A DNA stretch of 64,000 bases, taken from NCBI GenBank assembly GCA_038230035.1, contig JBBRNX010000004.1, positions 1 through 64,000 of the forward strand, written 5' to 3'. Each line of letters starts with the position of its first letter. Position 1 is the stretch's first letter. Both the position numbers and the translations under genes were made by a program. This document shows, one piece after another, positions 52,406 through 61,717 of the stretch. The notes beneath the pieces are model-generated. The model saw only the letters and a program-made list of their open reading frames with translations. It did no database searches and was not told where the DNA came from. The stretch comes from Gaiella sp038230035. GTDB taxonomy: Bacteria > Actinomycetota > Thermoleophilia > Gaiellales > Gaiellaceae.

Positions 52406-53053
52406 GTGGATCCGGAACGCTTCCTTCGCGAGCTACCTCTGCTGTTCGACGACTTCCCGACGTCCGTCACCCCGCGTGATCCCCGCTTCGCGGCCGTGCT
52501 CGCCGACGTCAACGGCCTCGCCCAGCCGAACAACCTCGCGCTCCTGAACCTGGCGGCGTCACTCGTCGCCCCGGGCGAGACCTACGTCGAGATCGGCACG
52601 TTCAGGGGAACGAGCTTGATCGCGACCCTCCTCGACAACGAGGGCAAGGACGTCGTCGCGATCGACGACTTTTCGAAGAGCGAGGGAAGCCGCCAACAGC
52701 TCGCGGTCAACCTCGAACGCGCCGGGCTGGGCGGAATCCCGACGATTCTCGAGGGCGACGTGTTCGAGATCGTTCCCGCCGGCGCGCTCGGGGAGCGCCG
52801 TGTCGGCGCGTGGTACTACGACGCGGCGCACGACTACGACTCGCAAGTCCAAGGGCTCCGAATCGCCGAGTCGTACCTCGTCCCCGGCGCGCTACTGATC
52901 GTCGACGACACCGACTGGGAGCGGGTTGCCCGCGCGCTCGACGACTATCTCGCGGCGCAGCCTCGTGCGCGGCGCATTCTCAAGGTCGACGGCGAGGACT
53001 ACGGCGCGCCGCACTGGTGGTGCGGCATGCAGGTCCTCGCCTGGGACACCTAG
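52406..53053 (+). CDS. Class I SAM-dependent methyltransferase (Methyltransf_24-like)
   Basis: A 215-residue protein. VAPGETYVEIGTFRGTSLIA is the SAM-binding loop, VVAIDDFSK the acidic strand end, and WYYDAAHDYDSQVQGLR followed by LVPGALLIVDDTDW are typical of the family that methylates sugars or natural products. The substrate is unknown. GTG start; TAAGGT six bases upstream may be a -10 for a leaderless message. Neighbours (P-ATPase relic, secreted hydrolase) give no help. Confidence 0.9.
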   Translation: MDPERFLRELPLLFDDFPTSVTPRDPRFAAVLADVNGLAQPNNLALLNLAASLVAPGETYVEIGTFRGTSLIATLLDNEGKDVVAIDDFSKSEGSRQQLAVNLERAGLGGIPTILEGDVFEIVPAGALGERRVGAWYYDAAHDYDSQVQGLRIAESYLVPGALLIVDDTDWERVARALDDYLAAQPRARRILKVDGEDYGAPHWWCGMQVLAWDT

Positions 53054-53056
53054 CGG

Positions 53057-54466
53057 CTACGTGCCGCGAATCGTCGCGATACGGGTGACGAACACGCCGT
53101 TCTCGGTGTTCATGTCGAACGTCACGGCGTAGGTTTTGCCCTTCGCGACGGTGAAGGCCGGTCTGATCGCGACCGTGCAATCACTGCCGAGGACGACCTG
53201 CACCTGCCCGACCTTTACGAGCTTGCCGGCGATGCGCGCGCGATACGTCGTCCCGACGGGAGTTCCCTCGGCGTTGTTGCCGCAGATCTCCCGCACCGGC
53301 AGGCTGATGGTCGGTGCAGCGGAGCCACCTTTCACGGACAGGCTCGGGTTTCGCGCATCGAGGCCGGGCGTCACCGCCGTCCAGCGGGCGAGCGCAGGCT
53401 TCGGCGTGCCGTTGATCTGGCTGAGGCCGCTCTGCCAGGTGCTGCCCTGCGAGTCGCGGAACACGAACCAGATGAACATCTTCACGCGCGGGTCGGCCTT
53501 CGCGAGGGCTATCGCCCGCGGGAGATACGCCGCCTGCTGCGCAGGAGTCACCCCGAGTGGCTCGCCCGGCTTCGTCTCGTGGCCGTACTCGGTGATCCAG
53601 ATCGGGATGTTCTTCCGCTTGAACCACTTGTCGAGCGAGGTCTCGAAGCGCGGAAACGACTTGAGCGAGACGTTCGGCCACTTGAGTAGCTGCTCGGGCT
53701 TGAAGAAGACCGGGTACGGGTACGGGTGGTGGGCCCAGGCGTCGAACTTCAGGGTCGGGTTCGCCTTGGCCACGAGCTCGGCGAACTTGCCGGGGGTAAC
53801 CGCGTCGGAGCTTCCGGGGAGAGGCTTGTCTCGGCCGTGCGAGGACGTCTCCCCGATCGCGACGAGCGCCTTGGGGTTCCCTGCCTTGATTCCGGAATAC
53901 GCTGCAGCAGCGAGCCTCGCGTACGCGGCCGGGCCGATGATCGAACCGTCCGGCCCGAACTGCGGTGACAGGAACTGGCCGAGGTTCGACTCGTTCCAAA
54001 TGCCATAGAAGCGGACGAACGGATAGCCGGGATTGCGGCCTGAGTAGCGCGCGGCGAGCGCCTGCGCGAACTGGCGCATGTCGTTCATGTTCGTCGGCAG
54101 GTAGTTCGGCGTCTTGCCGCCGTTGGCCCATTTCGGGGTGCCCCAGATCGTGATCAGCACCTCCATCCCCCTGACCTGCGCGTTGCGCACGAGCTCATCG
54201 ACGTCATCGAGTTTGTAGGCCGGGTCGAACGGGTTTGTGGCATTCGCCGGCTTCACCGGAGCAGCGTTCGCCCAGGTGACGAGCGTACGGATGATCGTCG
54301 CGTGTGCGGCCTGCGCCTTGTCGAGCTCGTCCATCCTGATGTTGTCCCAGCGGAAGACGGGGTCGTCGTGGAAGCCCATCCACATGCGGTCGGCGGCGCT
54401 TGCAGCCGGGATAGCGGCGATTCCGGTGAACGCCAGGACGACGAGCAGGCGAATGAGATGCTTCAC
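53057..54466 (-). CDS. Secreted clan GH-A glycoside hydrolase
   Basis: A 469-residue exported protein with a signal peptide (LIRLLVVLAFTGIAAIPAASA). The catalytic barrel has VLITIWGTPKWANGGK, the acid/base Glu in FYGIWNESNLG and the nucleophile Glu in IPIWITEYGHET, the two-Glu pattern of clan GH-A (GH5/GH39-like). A C-terminal beta domain of about 90 residues (from ICGNNAEGTPV) contains two cysteines and may bind carbohydrate. Substrate unknown. It is convergent with the methyltransferase gene, with three bases between stops. Confidence 0.88.
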   Translation of the reverse strand: MKHLIRLLVVLAFTGIAAIPAASAADRMWMGFHDDPVFRWDNIRMDELDKAQAAHATIIRTLVTWANAAPVKPANATNPFDPAYKLDDVDELVRNAQVRGMEVLITIWGTPKWANGGKTPNYLPTNMNDMRQFAQALAARYSGRNPGYPFVRFYGIWNESNLGQFLSPQFGPDGSIIGPAAYARLAAAAYSGIKAGNPKALVAIGETSSHGRDKPLPGSSDAVTPGKFAELVAKANPTLKFDAWAHHPYPYPVFFKPEQLLKWPNVSLKSFPRFETSLDKWFKRKNIPIWITEYGHETKPGEPLGVTPAQQAAYLPRAIALAKADPRVKMFIWFVFRDSQGSTWQSGLSQINGTPKPALARWTAVTPGLDARNPSLSVKGGSAAPTISLPVREICGNNAEGTPVGTTYRARIAGKLVKVGQVQVVLGSDCTVAIRPAFTVAKGKTYAVTFDMNTENGVFVTRIATIRGT

Positions 54467-54609
54467 AGGGGGATCCTCCTCGGAGGTCGGGAGCAGACGG
54501 CAACGTACCGTCCTGTTGTGAGGAGCTTGTGAGGACGAGTTTCGCGTTTAGCGCCCCGTTTCCCTTCCCACGGCTCGTTCATGCGAGACATGGCGTAGAC
54601 TCGCCTGTG

Positions 54610-54864
54610 ATGGCTTGGGAACTCATCTTCATGCTTCTGCTCCTGAAGATCCCCCTCTTCTACCTCTGCGGCGTCGTCTGGTACGCCATCAAAGCCGAGC
54701 CTGTTGTCGACGACGCTCCGGGCGATGTCGCCCCGGTGCGCGAGCCTCGCACCCCGCTGTCGCCACCTGGCTTCGGTGCACGACGGGGTCCTGTCCGGCG
54801 CGACATTCCGGCACGATTCGTTCGACGCGCCTCGCGGACACGGACCGCCGCGGTGCGCAGATGA
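54610..54864 (+). CDS. Small membrane protein, unknown function
   Basis: An 84-residue protein: one N-terminal membrane helix (WELIFMLLLLKIPLFYLCGVV) followed by an acidic stretch and an Arg/Pro-rich tail. TAGACT (54596-54601) eight bases upstream suggests leaderless transcription; GTG at 54607 is an alternative start. The stop overlaps the next gene (ATGA). The pair precedes the 2-oxoglutarate dehydrogenase E1 gene. Confidence 0.62.
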   Translation: MAWELIFMLLLLKIPLFYLCGVVWYAIKAEPVVDDAPGDVAPVREPRTPLSPPGFGARRGPVRRDIPARFVRRASRTRTAAVRR

Positions 54865-55154
54865 GCTCCGCCCCTGCCTCTGGCGAGCAGCGACACGCGA
54901 TCACCGACATGATCGCGGGCCTGTTCGCCGCTTCATCCCTGTTGCTGTCGTTCATCGCCGTCGGCTTCGGGCTCATCCTCCAGGTGGAACCGCACCCCGC
55001 GCTGCTCGTTCCGGTTGCCCTCGTCCTCGCCCTTGTTGCCGCCCGCATGAGCGTCCGCTACCAGCGTCTCGCCTTCGCAGCTTTGATCACCGGGATGATC
55101 TGCTGGGTCGTCGGCATGACGCTCGCGATCATCACCCATCACCCGCTGATCTGA
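54861..55154 (+). CDS. Small three-helix membrane protein, unknown function
   Basis: A 97-residue protein with three hydrophobic helices (around residues 18-39, 46-62 and 71-90). It begins MSSAPASGEQRHAITDMIAG and has no recognised family. ATG overlaps the stop of the preceding gene. It ends 47 nt before sucA and may share its transcript; no functional link is evident. Confidence 0.74.
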   Translation: MSSAPASGEQRHAITDMIAGLFAASSLLLSFIAVGFGLILQVEPHPALLVPVALVLALVAARMSVRYQRLAFAALITGMICWVVGMTLAIITHHPLI

Positions 55155-55201
55155 CCGGGCAGACGGGCGAGGCACGCGGCGCCCCTGGTACAACCTGACG
55201 T

Positions 55202-58048
55202 GTGATGCGCGCCAACCTGGAAGGGTTGAACGCCGGCTATGTCGCCCAGTTGTTCGAGGACTATCTCGACAGCCCGGGCAGCGTCCCCCCGGAATGGCGG
55301 ACTGCGTTCGAGACCGACGACGCGATCCTCGACCTCCTTCCGGGCTTGCGCGTGCTGCTCGAGGCGCGCACGAACGGTGCGCCCGCTGTCGTCGTACCTC
55401 CTGCCGTTCTACCTCCCGTTGCTGCCATACCGGCGCCCGAGAAGGTCGATGAGACGTTGCTCGGCGGCGTCGCCGCGGCGATGGCACTGGTCAAGGCCTA
55501 CCGGATGCACGGGCATCTGGCTGCACGTCTCGATCCGCTCGGCTCCGAGCCGACCGGCGATCCGGCGCTCGACGAGTCGCGCCTCGTTCCCGCGCTGACG
55601 CCGGGGCTGCAGGCGAGGATCCCGGCACGCCTGCTACGCCTCTATGTCGAAGGAGCCAGTCTCCTCGAGGCGCTGCCCCGGCTGCGCGAGGTCTACTGCG
55701 GCTCGAGTGCCTACGAGATCGAGCACATCTCGGACCACGCCGAACGCGTGTGGCTGCGCCAGGCGATCGAATCAGGTCGCTTCCGCGAGCCGCTCCCGCC
55801 GGATCGCCGGATCGCGCTGTTGCGCCGGCTCTCGCAGGTGGATGGCCTCGAGCAATACCTGCGCAAGTCGTTCCTCGGGCAGAAGCAGTTTTCGCTCGAA
55901 GGGCTCGACGTGCTCGTTCCGATGCTCGACGAGACGATCGAGATCGCCGCCGCCGACGGCGCACACGAGATCGTGATCGGCATGGCGCACCGTGGCCGCC
56001 TCAACGTCCTCTGCCACACGGTCGGGCGTTCCTACGAGTCGATCCTGCGCGAGTTCGAGGGGGAGAGGGCAATCGACGCCGTCGTCTCCGATCCGGAGGG
56101 CGGCACCGGCGACGTCAAGTACCACCTCGGCGCCTCTGGTGCGCGCCAGACGGCCGCGGGCGAGATCGAGATCACGCTGTCGCCGAACCCGAGCCACCTC
56201 GAAGCGGTCGATCCCGTCGTCGAGGGCCGGGCGCGGGCAGAGCAGACCGATCGCACCGGTGGAGCCGCGCTCCACGACCCGTCGGTCGCGCTCCCTGTCC
56301 TCATCCACGGTGACGCGGCGTTCCCGGGCCAGGGGGTCGTGGCGGAGACCTTCAACCTGCAGAGCCTGGAGGGCTATTCGACGGGCGGCACCCTCCACCT
56401 GATCACGAACAACCAGGTCGGCTTCACGACCGATCCGACCGAGGGCCGATCGACGCGCTACTCGAGCGACCTCGCGAAGGGGTTCGACGTGCCGATCTTC
56501 CACGTCAACGCCGACGACCCCGAGGCGGCGGTCAGCGCGATCCGTCTTGCGCTTGCCTACCGAGCGGAGTTCGGACATGACGCCGTTGTCGACCTCGTCG
56601 GCTACCGGCGCTTCGGTCACAACGAGCAGGACGAGCCGGCGTACACGCAGCCGCTGCTCGTCGAGCGGATAGAACGGCAGCCGACCGTGCGCGAGCGGTA
56701 TGCGACTCAACTCGTCGAGGCGGGCGTCCTCTCGGCCGACGCAGCGGCTGGGCTCGTTGCGGAGACGCAGGCCGCCCTGCGCGCCGCGCACGAACGACTC
56801 AAGGCGACGCTCGCGGAGACTCCTTCCGCGACGGCAGGCGGAGCGCGCGACGAGCCACCGAGCGCTACCACCGGCGACGCGGTCGTCACAGCTGTTGCAC
56901 CGGATCGGCTTCTGATCCTGACCGAGCAGCTTCTCGCGGTACCGGCCGGATTCACCGTGAATCCGAAGCTCGCTCGTCAACTCGATCGCCGCCGCGAGGC
57001 AATCCACGAGGGTGGGATCGACTGGGGTCAGGCCGAAACGCTCGCGTTCGCCACGTTGCTCGAGGAGGGAATCCCGATCCGGCTGTCAGGCCAGGACACC
57101 GAGCGAGGGACGTTCTCGCACCGGCACCTCGTGCTCCACGACGCGGCCACAGGCGAGACGTTCACGCCGGTGCAGAACCTCCCCGGTTCGAACGCGTCCT
57201 TCGAGGTCTACAACTCGCCGCTCTCGGAGTACGCCGCGCTCGGCTTCGAGCACGGCTACTCGATTGCCGCACCGGACGCGCTCGTGCTCTGGGAAGCGCA
57301 GTTCGGCGACTTCGTCAACGGCGCGCAGATCGTGATCGACCAGTTCATCGTCGCCGGCCGCTCGAAGTGGGGGCAGACGTCGAGGCTGACGCTTCTCCTC
57401 CCGCACGGCTACGAGGGCAACGGCCCGGAGCACTCGAGCGCGCGGCTCGAGCGCTTTCTGCAGCAGGGTGCGCAGGAGAACATCCGCATCGCGAACTGCT
57501 CAACCTCGGCGCAGCTGTTCCACCTCCTCCGCCGGCAGGCACTCGATGCGACCGCGAGACCGCTCGTCGTGATGACGCCTAAGGGTCTACTGCGTCTCAA
57601 GCAAGCGTCCTCGACGCTCCACGACCTCTCGGCCGGAGCGTTCCAGCCCGTCATCGACGATCGGGTCGACGACCGCTCCGGTATCCGGCGCCTCGTCGTC
57701 TGCTCGGGGAAGGTGTACTACGACATCGTCGGGCACGAGACACGTGTGACCGCCTCGTCGGTCGCTGTCGCCCGTCTGGAGCAGCTCTACCCGTTCCCGG
57801 TCGACGCTGTCTCGGAGCTCCTCGCGGCCTACCCGGCACTCGAGGAGCTCGTCTGGGTGCAGGAGGAGCCGCAGAACATGGGTGCGTGGCGCACTCTCCG
57901 GCACCGGCTCGAGGACTCTGCCGGCACCGTGCCCGTCCGCTACATCGGGCGGACGTGGCGGGCGAGCCCGAGCGAGGGCTACCCGGCGGCGCACCTGCGC
58001 GAGCAGGATCGGATCGTCCGCGCCGCGCTCGCGCCGTTACCGGGTTAG
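55202..58048 (+). CDS. sucA: 2-oxoglutarate dehydrogenase E1 component
   Basis: Thiamine-diphosphate enzyme of the TCA cycle. The 948-residue protein begins with the E1 N-terminal helix (LNAGYVAQLFEDYLDSPGSV), has VKAYRMHGHLAARLDPLG, and carries the thiamine-site blocks IGMAHRGRLNVLCH, HGDAAFPGQGVVAETFNL and LITNNQVGFTT. A transketolase-like domain follows with LPHGYEGNGPEHSSAR and a C-terminal domain with EEPQNMGAW. It lacks the E2-like acyltransferase domain that makes mycobacterial Kgd about 1,230 residues, so a separate E2 is needed; none is in the window. Start GTG 55202 or ATG 55205. Confidence 0.97.
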   Translation: MMRANLEGLNAGYVAQLFEDYLDSPGSVPPEWRTAFETDDAILDLLPGLRVLLEARTNGAPAVVVPPAVLPPVAAIPAPEKVDETLLGGVAAAMALVKAYRMHGHLAARLDPLGSEPTGDPALDESRLVPALTPGLQARIPARLLRLYVEGASLLEALPRLREVYCGSSAYEIEHISDHAERVWLRQAIESGRFREPLPPDRRIALLRRLSQVDGLEQYLRKSFLGQKQFSLEGLDVLVPMLDETIEIAAADGAHEIVIGMAHRGRLNVLCHTVGRSYESILREFEGERAIDAVVSDPEGGTGDVKYHLGASGARQTAAGEIEITLSPNPSHLEAVDPVVEGRARAEQTDRTGGAALHDPSVALPVLIHGDAAFPGQGVVAETFNLQSLEGYSTGGTLHLITNNQVGFTTDPTEGRSTRYSSDLAKGFDVPIFHVNADDPEAAVSAIRLALAYRAEFGHDAVVDLVGYRRFGHNEQDEPAYTQPLLVERIERQPTVRERYATQLVEAGVLSADAAAGLVAETQAALRAAHERLKATLAETPSATAGGARDEPPSATTGDAVVTAVAPDRLLILTEQLLAVPAGFTVNPKLARQLDRRREAIHEGGIDWGQAETLAFATLLEEGIPIRLSGQDTERGTFSHRHLVLHDAATGETFTPVQNLPGSNASFEVYNSPLSEYAALGFEHGYSIAAPDALVLWEAQFGDFVNGAQIVIDQFIVAGRSKWGQTSRLTLLLPHGYEGNGPEHSSARLERFLQQGAQENIRIANCSTSAQLFHLLRRQALDATARPLVVMTPKGLLRLKQASSTLHDLSAGAFQPVIDDRVDDRSGIRRLVVCSGKVYYDIVGHETRVTASSVAVARLEQLYPFPVDAVSELLAAYPALEELVWVQEEPQNMGAWRTLRHRLEDSAGTVPVRYIGRTWRASPSEGYPAAHLREQDRIVRAALAPLPG

Positions 58049-58242
58049 CGGCGCTTCGAGACCGGCATCCGCTTCACGACGAGCGATGCCAGCTTCGGCC
58101 CGTGCGTGGTCGCGACCCTGTAGCCGTGCTGACGCATCACGAGCATCGCCCGACGCCTCGCGCTCGGCGGGAGCCGCCTCCAAACGCGCCACGCGACGAT
58201 CGCCACCCCGACCGGGGACCGTACGAGTGCGCGGGACGCCAT
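58045..58242 (-). CDS. Small basic protein, unknown function
   Basis: A 65-residue Arg/Lys/Val-rich protein (MASRALVRSPVGVAIVAWR start, then RRLPPSARRRAMLVMRQHG). No domain is recognised. It lies convergent to sucA with a four-base overlap of stops, a tidy arrangement that supports a real gene, but it is short and could be chance. Confidence 0.45.
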   Translation of the reverse strand: MASRALVRSPVGVAIVAWRVWRRLPPSARRRAMLVMRQHGYRVATTHGPKLASLVVKRMPVSKRR

Positions 58243-58288
58243 GCTGACATCCTACGGCACTGCTCTCCAGAGGCGAAATGACGCCAAC

Positions 58289-58316
58289 TTGCAGGGAAAA
58301 TCGAGTCGGGTACACT
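58289..58316 (+). promoter_or_regulatory. Sigma-70-like promoter for the 58382 gene
   Basis: TTGCAG (58289-58294), a 16-base spacer and TACACT (58311-58316) make a plausible housekeeping promoter about 60-90 nt upstream of the hypothetical gene. Confidence 0.45.
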
Positions 58317-58381
58317 CCAACGAGCCCCCGAGGCGATCAGCCGTACGTCGGGGAGGTGTGTTGTAGTGAGAAGGAGAGACA

Positions 58382-58711
58382 TTGACTGCTTCGGTGTTTG
58401 CAAGCGTGATCAAGGACCACCTCGAGCTGAAGGCCAAGAACGCCGAGCTCGACGGGACGATGCCGATCAACCGCTACACGAGCGACGACCCTTTCGAGAA
58501 CCACCCGCTCTTCAAGTCCGAAGAGCAGGCGCGTCTGGAAGAGACGATGGACGGCAACGAGCCGGCTGTCGACCTCCATTCGGCGGCCCTGCCGTGGCCC
58601 GGTGAGGTTGCGGGCGACGACGTCACCGTCGAGCAGCCTGTCCAGGTCGGCGGCTCGGCTCTCGAAGACGGGCTCTGGAGCCGCACTCGAGACTTCGACT
58701 GGGGCGACTGA
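58382..58711 (+). CDS. Hypothetical acidic protein
   Basis: A 109-residue soluble, acidic protein beginning MTASVFASVIKDHLELKAKN and ending in RTRDFDWGD. No family is recognised. The unusual TTG start is supported by AAGGAG five bases upstream, one of the best ribosome sites in the window. It lies 15 nt before the aminopeptidase gene on the same strand, so co-transcription is likely. Confidence 0.72.
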   Translation: MTASVFASVIKDHLELKAKNAELDGTMPINRYTSDDPFENHPLFKSEEQARLEETMDGNEPAVDLHSAALPWPGEVAGDDVTVEQPVQVGGSALEDGLWSRTRDFDWGD

Positions 58712-58726
58712 CCTGACACTTCGGCG

Positions 58727-59968
58727 GTGACCTCTGACGAGCGCCTCGCACGCTACGGCGACATCGCGGTCCGCATCGGTGCGAACGTCCAGCCGGGCCA
58801 GAGTGTCGTCGTCATTGCTCAGGTCGAGCACGCGCCAGTCGCGCGGGCTATCGCCACAGCCGCCTACCGGGCCGGCGCACGGCGCGTCGAAATCTCGTAC
58901 GGCGATCTTCACGTTCGACGAGCGGCCGTCGAGCACGGTCCCGAGGATGAGCTCGGCCGTGGCCCGGATCACATAGTCGAGTGGATGGGCCACTGGGCAG
59001 AAGACCGCCCTGCGGTCATCAGCCTCACGGGCAATCCCGAGCCGCATCTCATGGACGGCCTCGATCCGGCGCGGGTTGCCAAGTCGGGCCCGCGTGATGT
59101 CCGCGAGGCGTGGCTCCCACTCGTAGCCGGGAGAAAGCTGAACTGGGCGATCGTCTCGGCGCCGAACGCAGGGTGGGCTACCGACGTGTTCGGTGCTCCC
59201 GATCTCGAGCGCCTCTGGGAGGCTGTCGGCACTGCGACACGGCTCGACGAGATTGACCCGGTCGAGGCCTGGCGTGAACATGTCGCCCGCCTCAAGGATC
59301 GCACTCGTGTCCTCAACGACTCCTCGTTCGACGCGATCCGCTTCCGCGGCCCTGGCACCGACCTCACCGTCGGTCTGCTCCCCGTCTCGCGGTGGGGCTG
59401 CGCGACGTTCACGACGGAGACGGGGATCGAGCACATCCCCAATCTGCCGACCGAAGAGGTGTTCACGAGCCCGGACTGGCGCCGGACGGAGGGGACGGTT
59501 CGTTCGACCTACCCGCTCATCGACTCCGGAACCGCGGTGCGGGTCGAAGGCTTGGAGCTGCGTTTCGAGAACGGGCGAATTGTCGATGCGCGGGCTGACC
59601 AAGGCATCGAGATCGTCCAGCGGCAGCTCGACACCGATCCGCAGGCACGGTTCCTCGGCGAGGTTGCGCTCGTCGACGGGACGTCGGCCGTCAAGAAGAC
59701 CGGGCTCGTCTTCGGCGACACGCTGTTCGACGAGAACGCGACGTGTCACATCGCCTACGGCATGGGCCTGCCGATGGCCGTGGATGGCGCCGACGGCAAG
59801 ACCGCGGAGGAACTCCTCGCCATGGGTGTCAACGCGTCGCAAGTGCACACGGATTTCATGATCGGCGGCCCAGATGTGGATGTCGACGGGATCACCACGG
59901 ACGGCCAAACGGTGCCGATCATCCGCGACGACATCTGGCAATTGGAGACTGCTTCGGCGACCGCCTGA
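58727..59968 (+). CDS. M29-family aminopeptidase (AmpS/PepS type)
   Basis: A 413-residue metallo-aminopeptidase. The N-terminal domain starts DERLARYGDIAVRIGANVQPGQ. The metal-site blocks of family M29 are visible: IEHIPNLPTEEVFTSPD (Glu ligands), FDENATCHIAYGMG (His) and SQVHTDFMIGG (His/Asp). Such enzymes remove N-terminal residues from peptides in the cytoplasm with two Co, Zn or Mn ions. GTG start. It ends nine bases before the convergent ABC exporter gene. Confidence 0.95.
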   Translation: MTSDERLARYGDIAVRIGANVQPGQSVVVIAQVEHAPVARAIATAAYRAGARRVEISYGDLHVRRAAVEHGPEDELGRGPDHIVEWMGHWAEDRPAVISLTGNPEPHLMDGLDPARVAKSGPRDVREAWLPLVAGRKLNWAIVSAPNAGWATDVFGAPDLERLWEAVGTATRLDEIDPVEAWREHVARLKDRTRVLNDSSFDAIRFRGPGTDLTVGLLPVSRWGCATFTTETGIEHIPNLPTEEVFTSPDWRRTEGTVRSTYPLIDSGTAVRVEGLELRFENGRIVDARADQGIEIVQRQLDTDPQARFLGEVALVDGTSAVKKTGLVFGDTLFDENATCHIAYGMGLPMAVDGADGKTAEELLAMGVNASQVHTDFMIGGPDVDVDGITTDGQTVPIIRDDIWQLETASATA

Positions 59969-59977
59969 AGGTCGTTC

Positions 59978-61717
59978 TCAGGCCGCCTCTGCGCCCGCGA
60001 GCGTCTCGGCCAACCGGCGGAACGGACCGGCTTCGGCGAGGAGATTGGCGGCGGAGCCGCGCTGGACGATCCGGCCGTGCTCGACGACGAGGATCTCGTC
60101 GGCGCGGCGAACGGTTGCCAGGCGGTGCGCGATGATGATCGAGGTGCGGCCGGAGAGCAGCCGGTCGAACGCTCGCTCGATCAGAACCTCGCTCGGCCGG
60201 TCGATATTGGAGGTCGCTTCGTCCAGAATCAGAATGCGCGGGTCTGCGAGGAGCGCCCGGGCAATCGAGATCAGCTGACGCTCGCCGGCGGAGAGTCCGG
60301 CACCGCCCTCGCGGACGACGTGCTCGAGGCCGTCGTCGAAGCGGGCCGCGACCCGGTCGACGCCGATCGCCTCCGCGGCGGCCCGCACGTCGTCGTCGGT
60401 TGCATCCGGGCGCCCGAAGCGGAGGTTGTCCGCGATCGTGCCACTGAAGAGGAACGGATCCTGGAGGACGACGCCGAGTTGCCTGCGGTAGCTGCGCAAC
60501 TCGACGTCGCGCAGGTCGGTGCCGTCAACCCGCACGACGCCTGACAGCGGGTCGTAGAAGCGCGCGATGAGCTTCGCCATCGTCGACTTGCCGCCGCCCG
60601 ATTCCCCCACCAGCGCTACGCAACCGCCTGCCGGCACGTCGATCTCGAGCGTGTGCACCACAGGTTCCGCGCCGTAGGCGAACGTCACACGGTCGAGCTG
60701 GAGGTGGCCGTCGATCCGCCCCATCGGCCGGGCGTCCGGCTTGTCGGTGATGTCCATCTCGGCATCCAGGACGGAGCTGATCTTGACCATCGCCGCCGCC
60801 GCGGACTGAACCTGGCCGTAGAGCTCGGACAGCTCCTGCAGCGGCTGGAAGACGAGGTTGAGCAGCCCGACGGCGGCGATCAACGTGCCGATCTGGAGCG
60901 ACCCGCCGCTGATCAGGCGCGCGCCGGCATAGAGCACCGCCACCTGCGCGACGATGCCGAGCAGCTCGATTGCCGGGAAGAAGACCGACGACAGCTTCTG
61001 CGCGTAGACGTTCGCGAGGCGGTTCGCCTCGTTCAGGTCGTCGAACTCGCGCTGGAAGGCGCGCTCGCGGTTGAACGCCTGGACGACCGCCATGCCGGCG
61101 ACCGACTCGGCGAGTTGGGCGGTGACGGCGGCGATCCTCGTGCGGACGTCGGTAAACGCCACGTGCGATGTCTGCTGGAACCAGCGCGTGCAGATGATCC
61201 CCGGCGGTGTGACGCATAGCGCAACCAGCCCGAGTCGCCAGTCGAGGATGAACAGCCCGCCGATCGCTGCGATCAGCGTGAGCGTGTTCACCACGAGCGT
61301 CGTCAGCCCCTGGTTGAGGACATCCGAGACCGCATCGACGTCGCTCGTCAGACGAGCGATGATCCAGCCCGCCTTCTGCTGCGAGAAGTAGCGCAGCGAG
61401 AGCGACGTCAGATGGTCGAAGAGATCGCGGCGGACCTCGTACACGACCTGCTGGCCGATCCGTGCCAGCCACAGCCAGGTCGTCGTGCCGAGCAGCCACG
61501 CGGCAGCGTTGACGCCGATGTAGGCGAGTACGTCGACCGCGAGGCGCGTCTGGCTGTCGGCACGGATGCCGTTGTCAATGGCGTCGCCGACGATATGCCA
61601 GCCCGCGACGGGCGCCGCCGCCGAGAGCGCGGCGAGCACCATCACGACCGCGATCCGCCCGTGACGGCCGGCCGTGTAGCGCCAGAGGCGCGAGAGCCCT
61701 GTTCTCTTAGGCTGCAA
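59978..61717 (-). CDS. ABC exporter half-transporter, consensus catalytic subunit
   Basis: A 579-residue exporter: six membrane helices (residues 20-320) then an ATPase domain with Walker A GESGGGKST and Walker B ILILDEATSNID with the catalytic Glu. The signature is LSAGERQL instead of LSGGQ. In heterodimeric exporters the degenerate site is formed by one partner's altered Walker B and the other's altered signature; the upstream gene supplies LDDP, so the two fit as a pair. TTG start at 61717 overlaps the partner's stop by 11 nt. Substrate unknown; multidrug or lipid export is usual. Confidence 0.95.
   Translation of the reverse strand: MQPKRTGLSRLWRYTAGRHGRIAVVMVLAALSAAAPVAGWHIVGDAIDNGIRADSQTRLAVDVLAYIGVNAAAWLLGTTTWLWLARIGQQVVYEVRRDLFDHLTSLSLRYFSQQKAGWIIARLTSDVDAVSDVLNQGLTTLVVNTLTLIAAIGGLFILDWRLGLVALCVTPPGIICTRWFQQTSHVAFTDVRTRIAAVTAQLAESVAGMAVVQAFNRERAFQREFDDLNEANRLANVYAQKLSSVFFPAIELLGIVAQVAVLYAGARLISGGSLQIGTLIAAVGLLNLVFQPLQELSELYGQVQSAAAAMVKISSVLDAEMDITDKPDARPMGRIDGHLQLDRVTFAYGAEPVVHTLEIDVPAGGCVALVGESGGGKSTMAKLIARFYDPLSGVVRVDGTDLRDVELRSYRRQLGVVLQDPFLFSGTIADNLRFGRPDATDDDVRAAAEAIGVDRVAARFDDGLEHVVREGGAGLSAGERQLISIARALLADPRILILDEATSNIDRPSEVLIERAFDRLLSGRTSIIIAHRLATVRRADEILVVEHGRIVQRGSAANLLAEAGPFRRLAETLAGAEAA

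Noticed and set aside
58337..59941. 534-codon minus-strand frame opposite the M29 gene, and similar long antisense frames at 17867-19042, 21016-22245 and 55772-57007
   Set aside because: Typical high-GC shadows of real genes with recognisable domains on the other strand; the antisense products have Arg/His/Asp-rich composition and no motifs.
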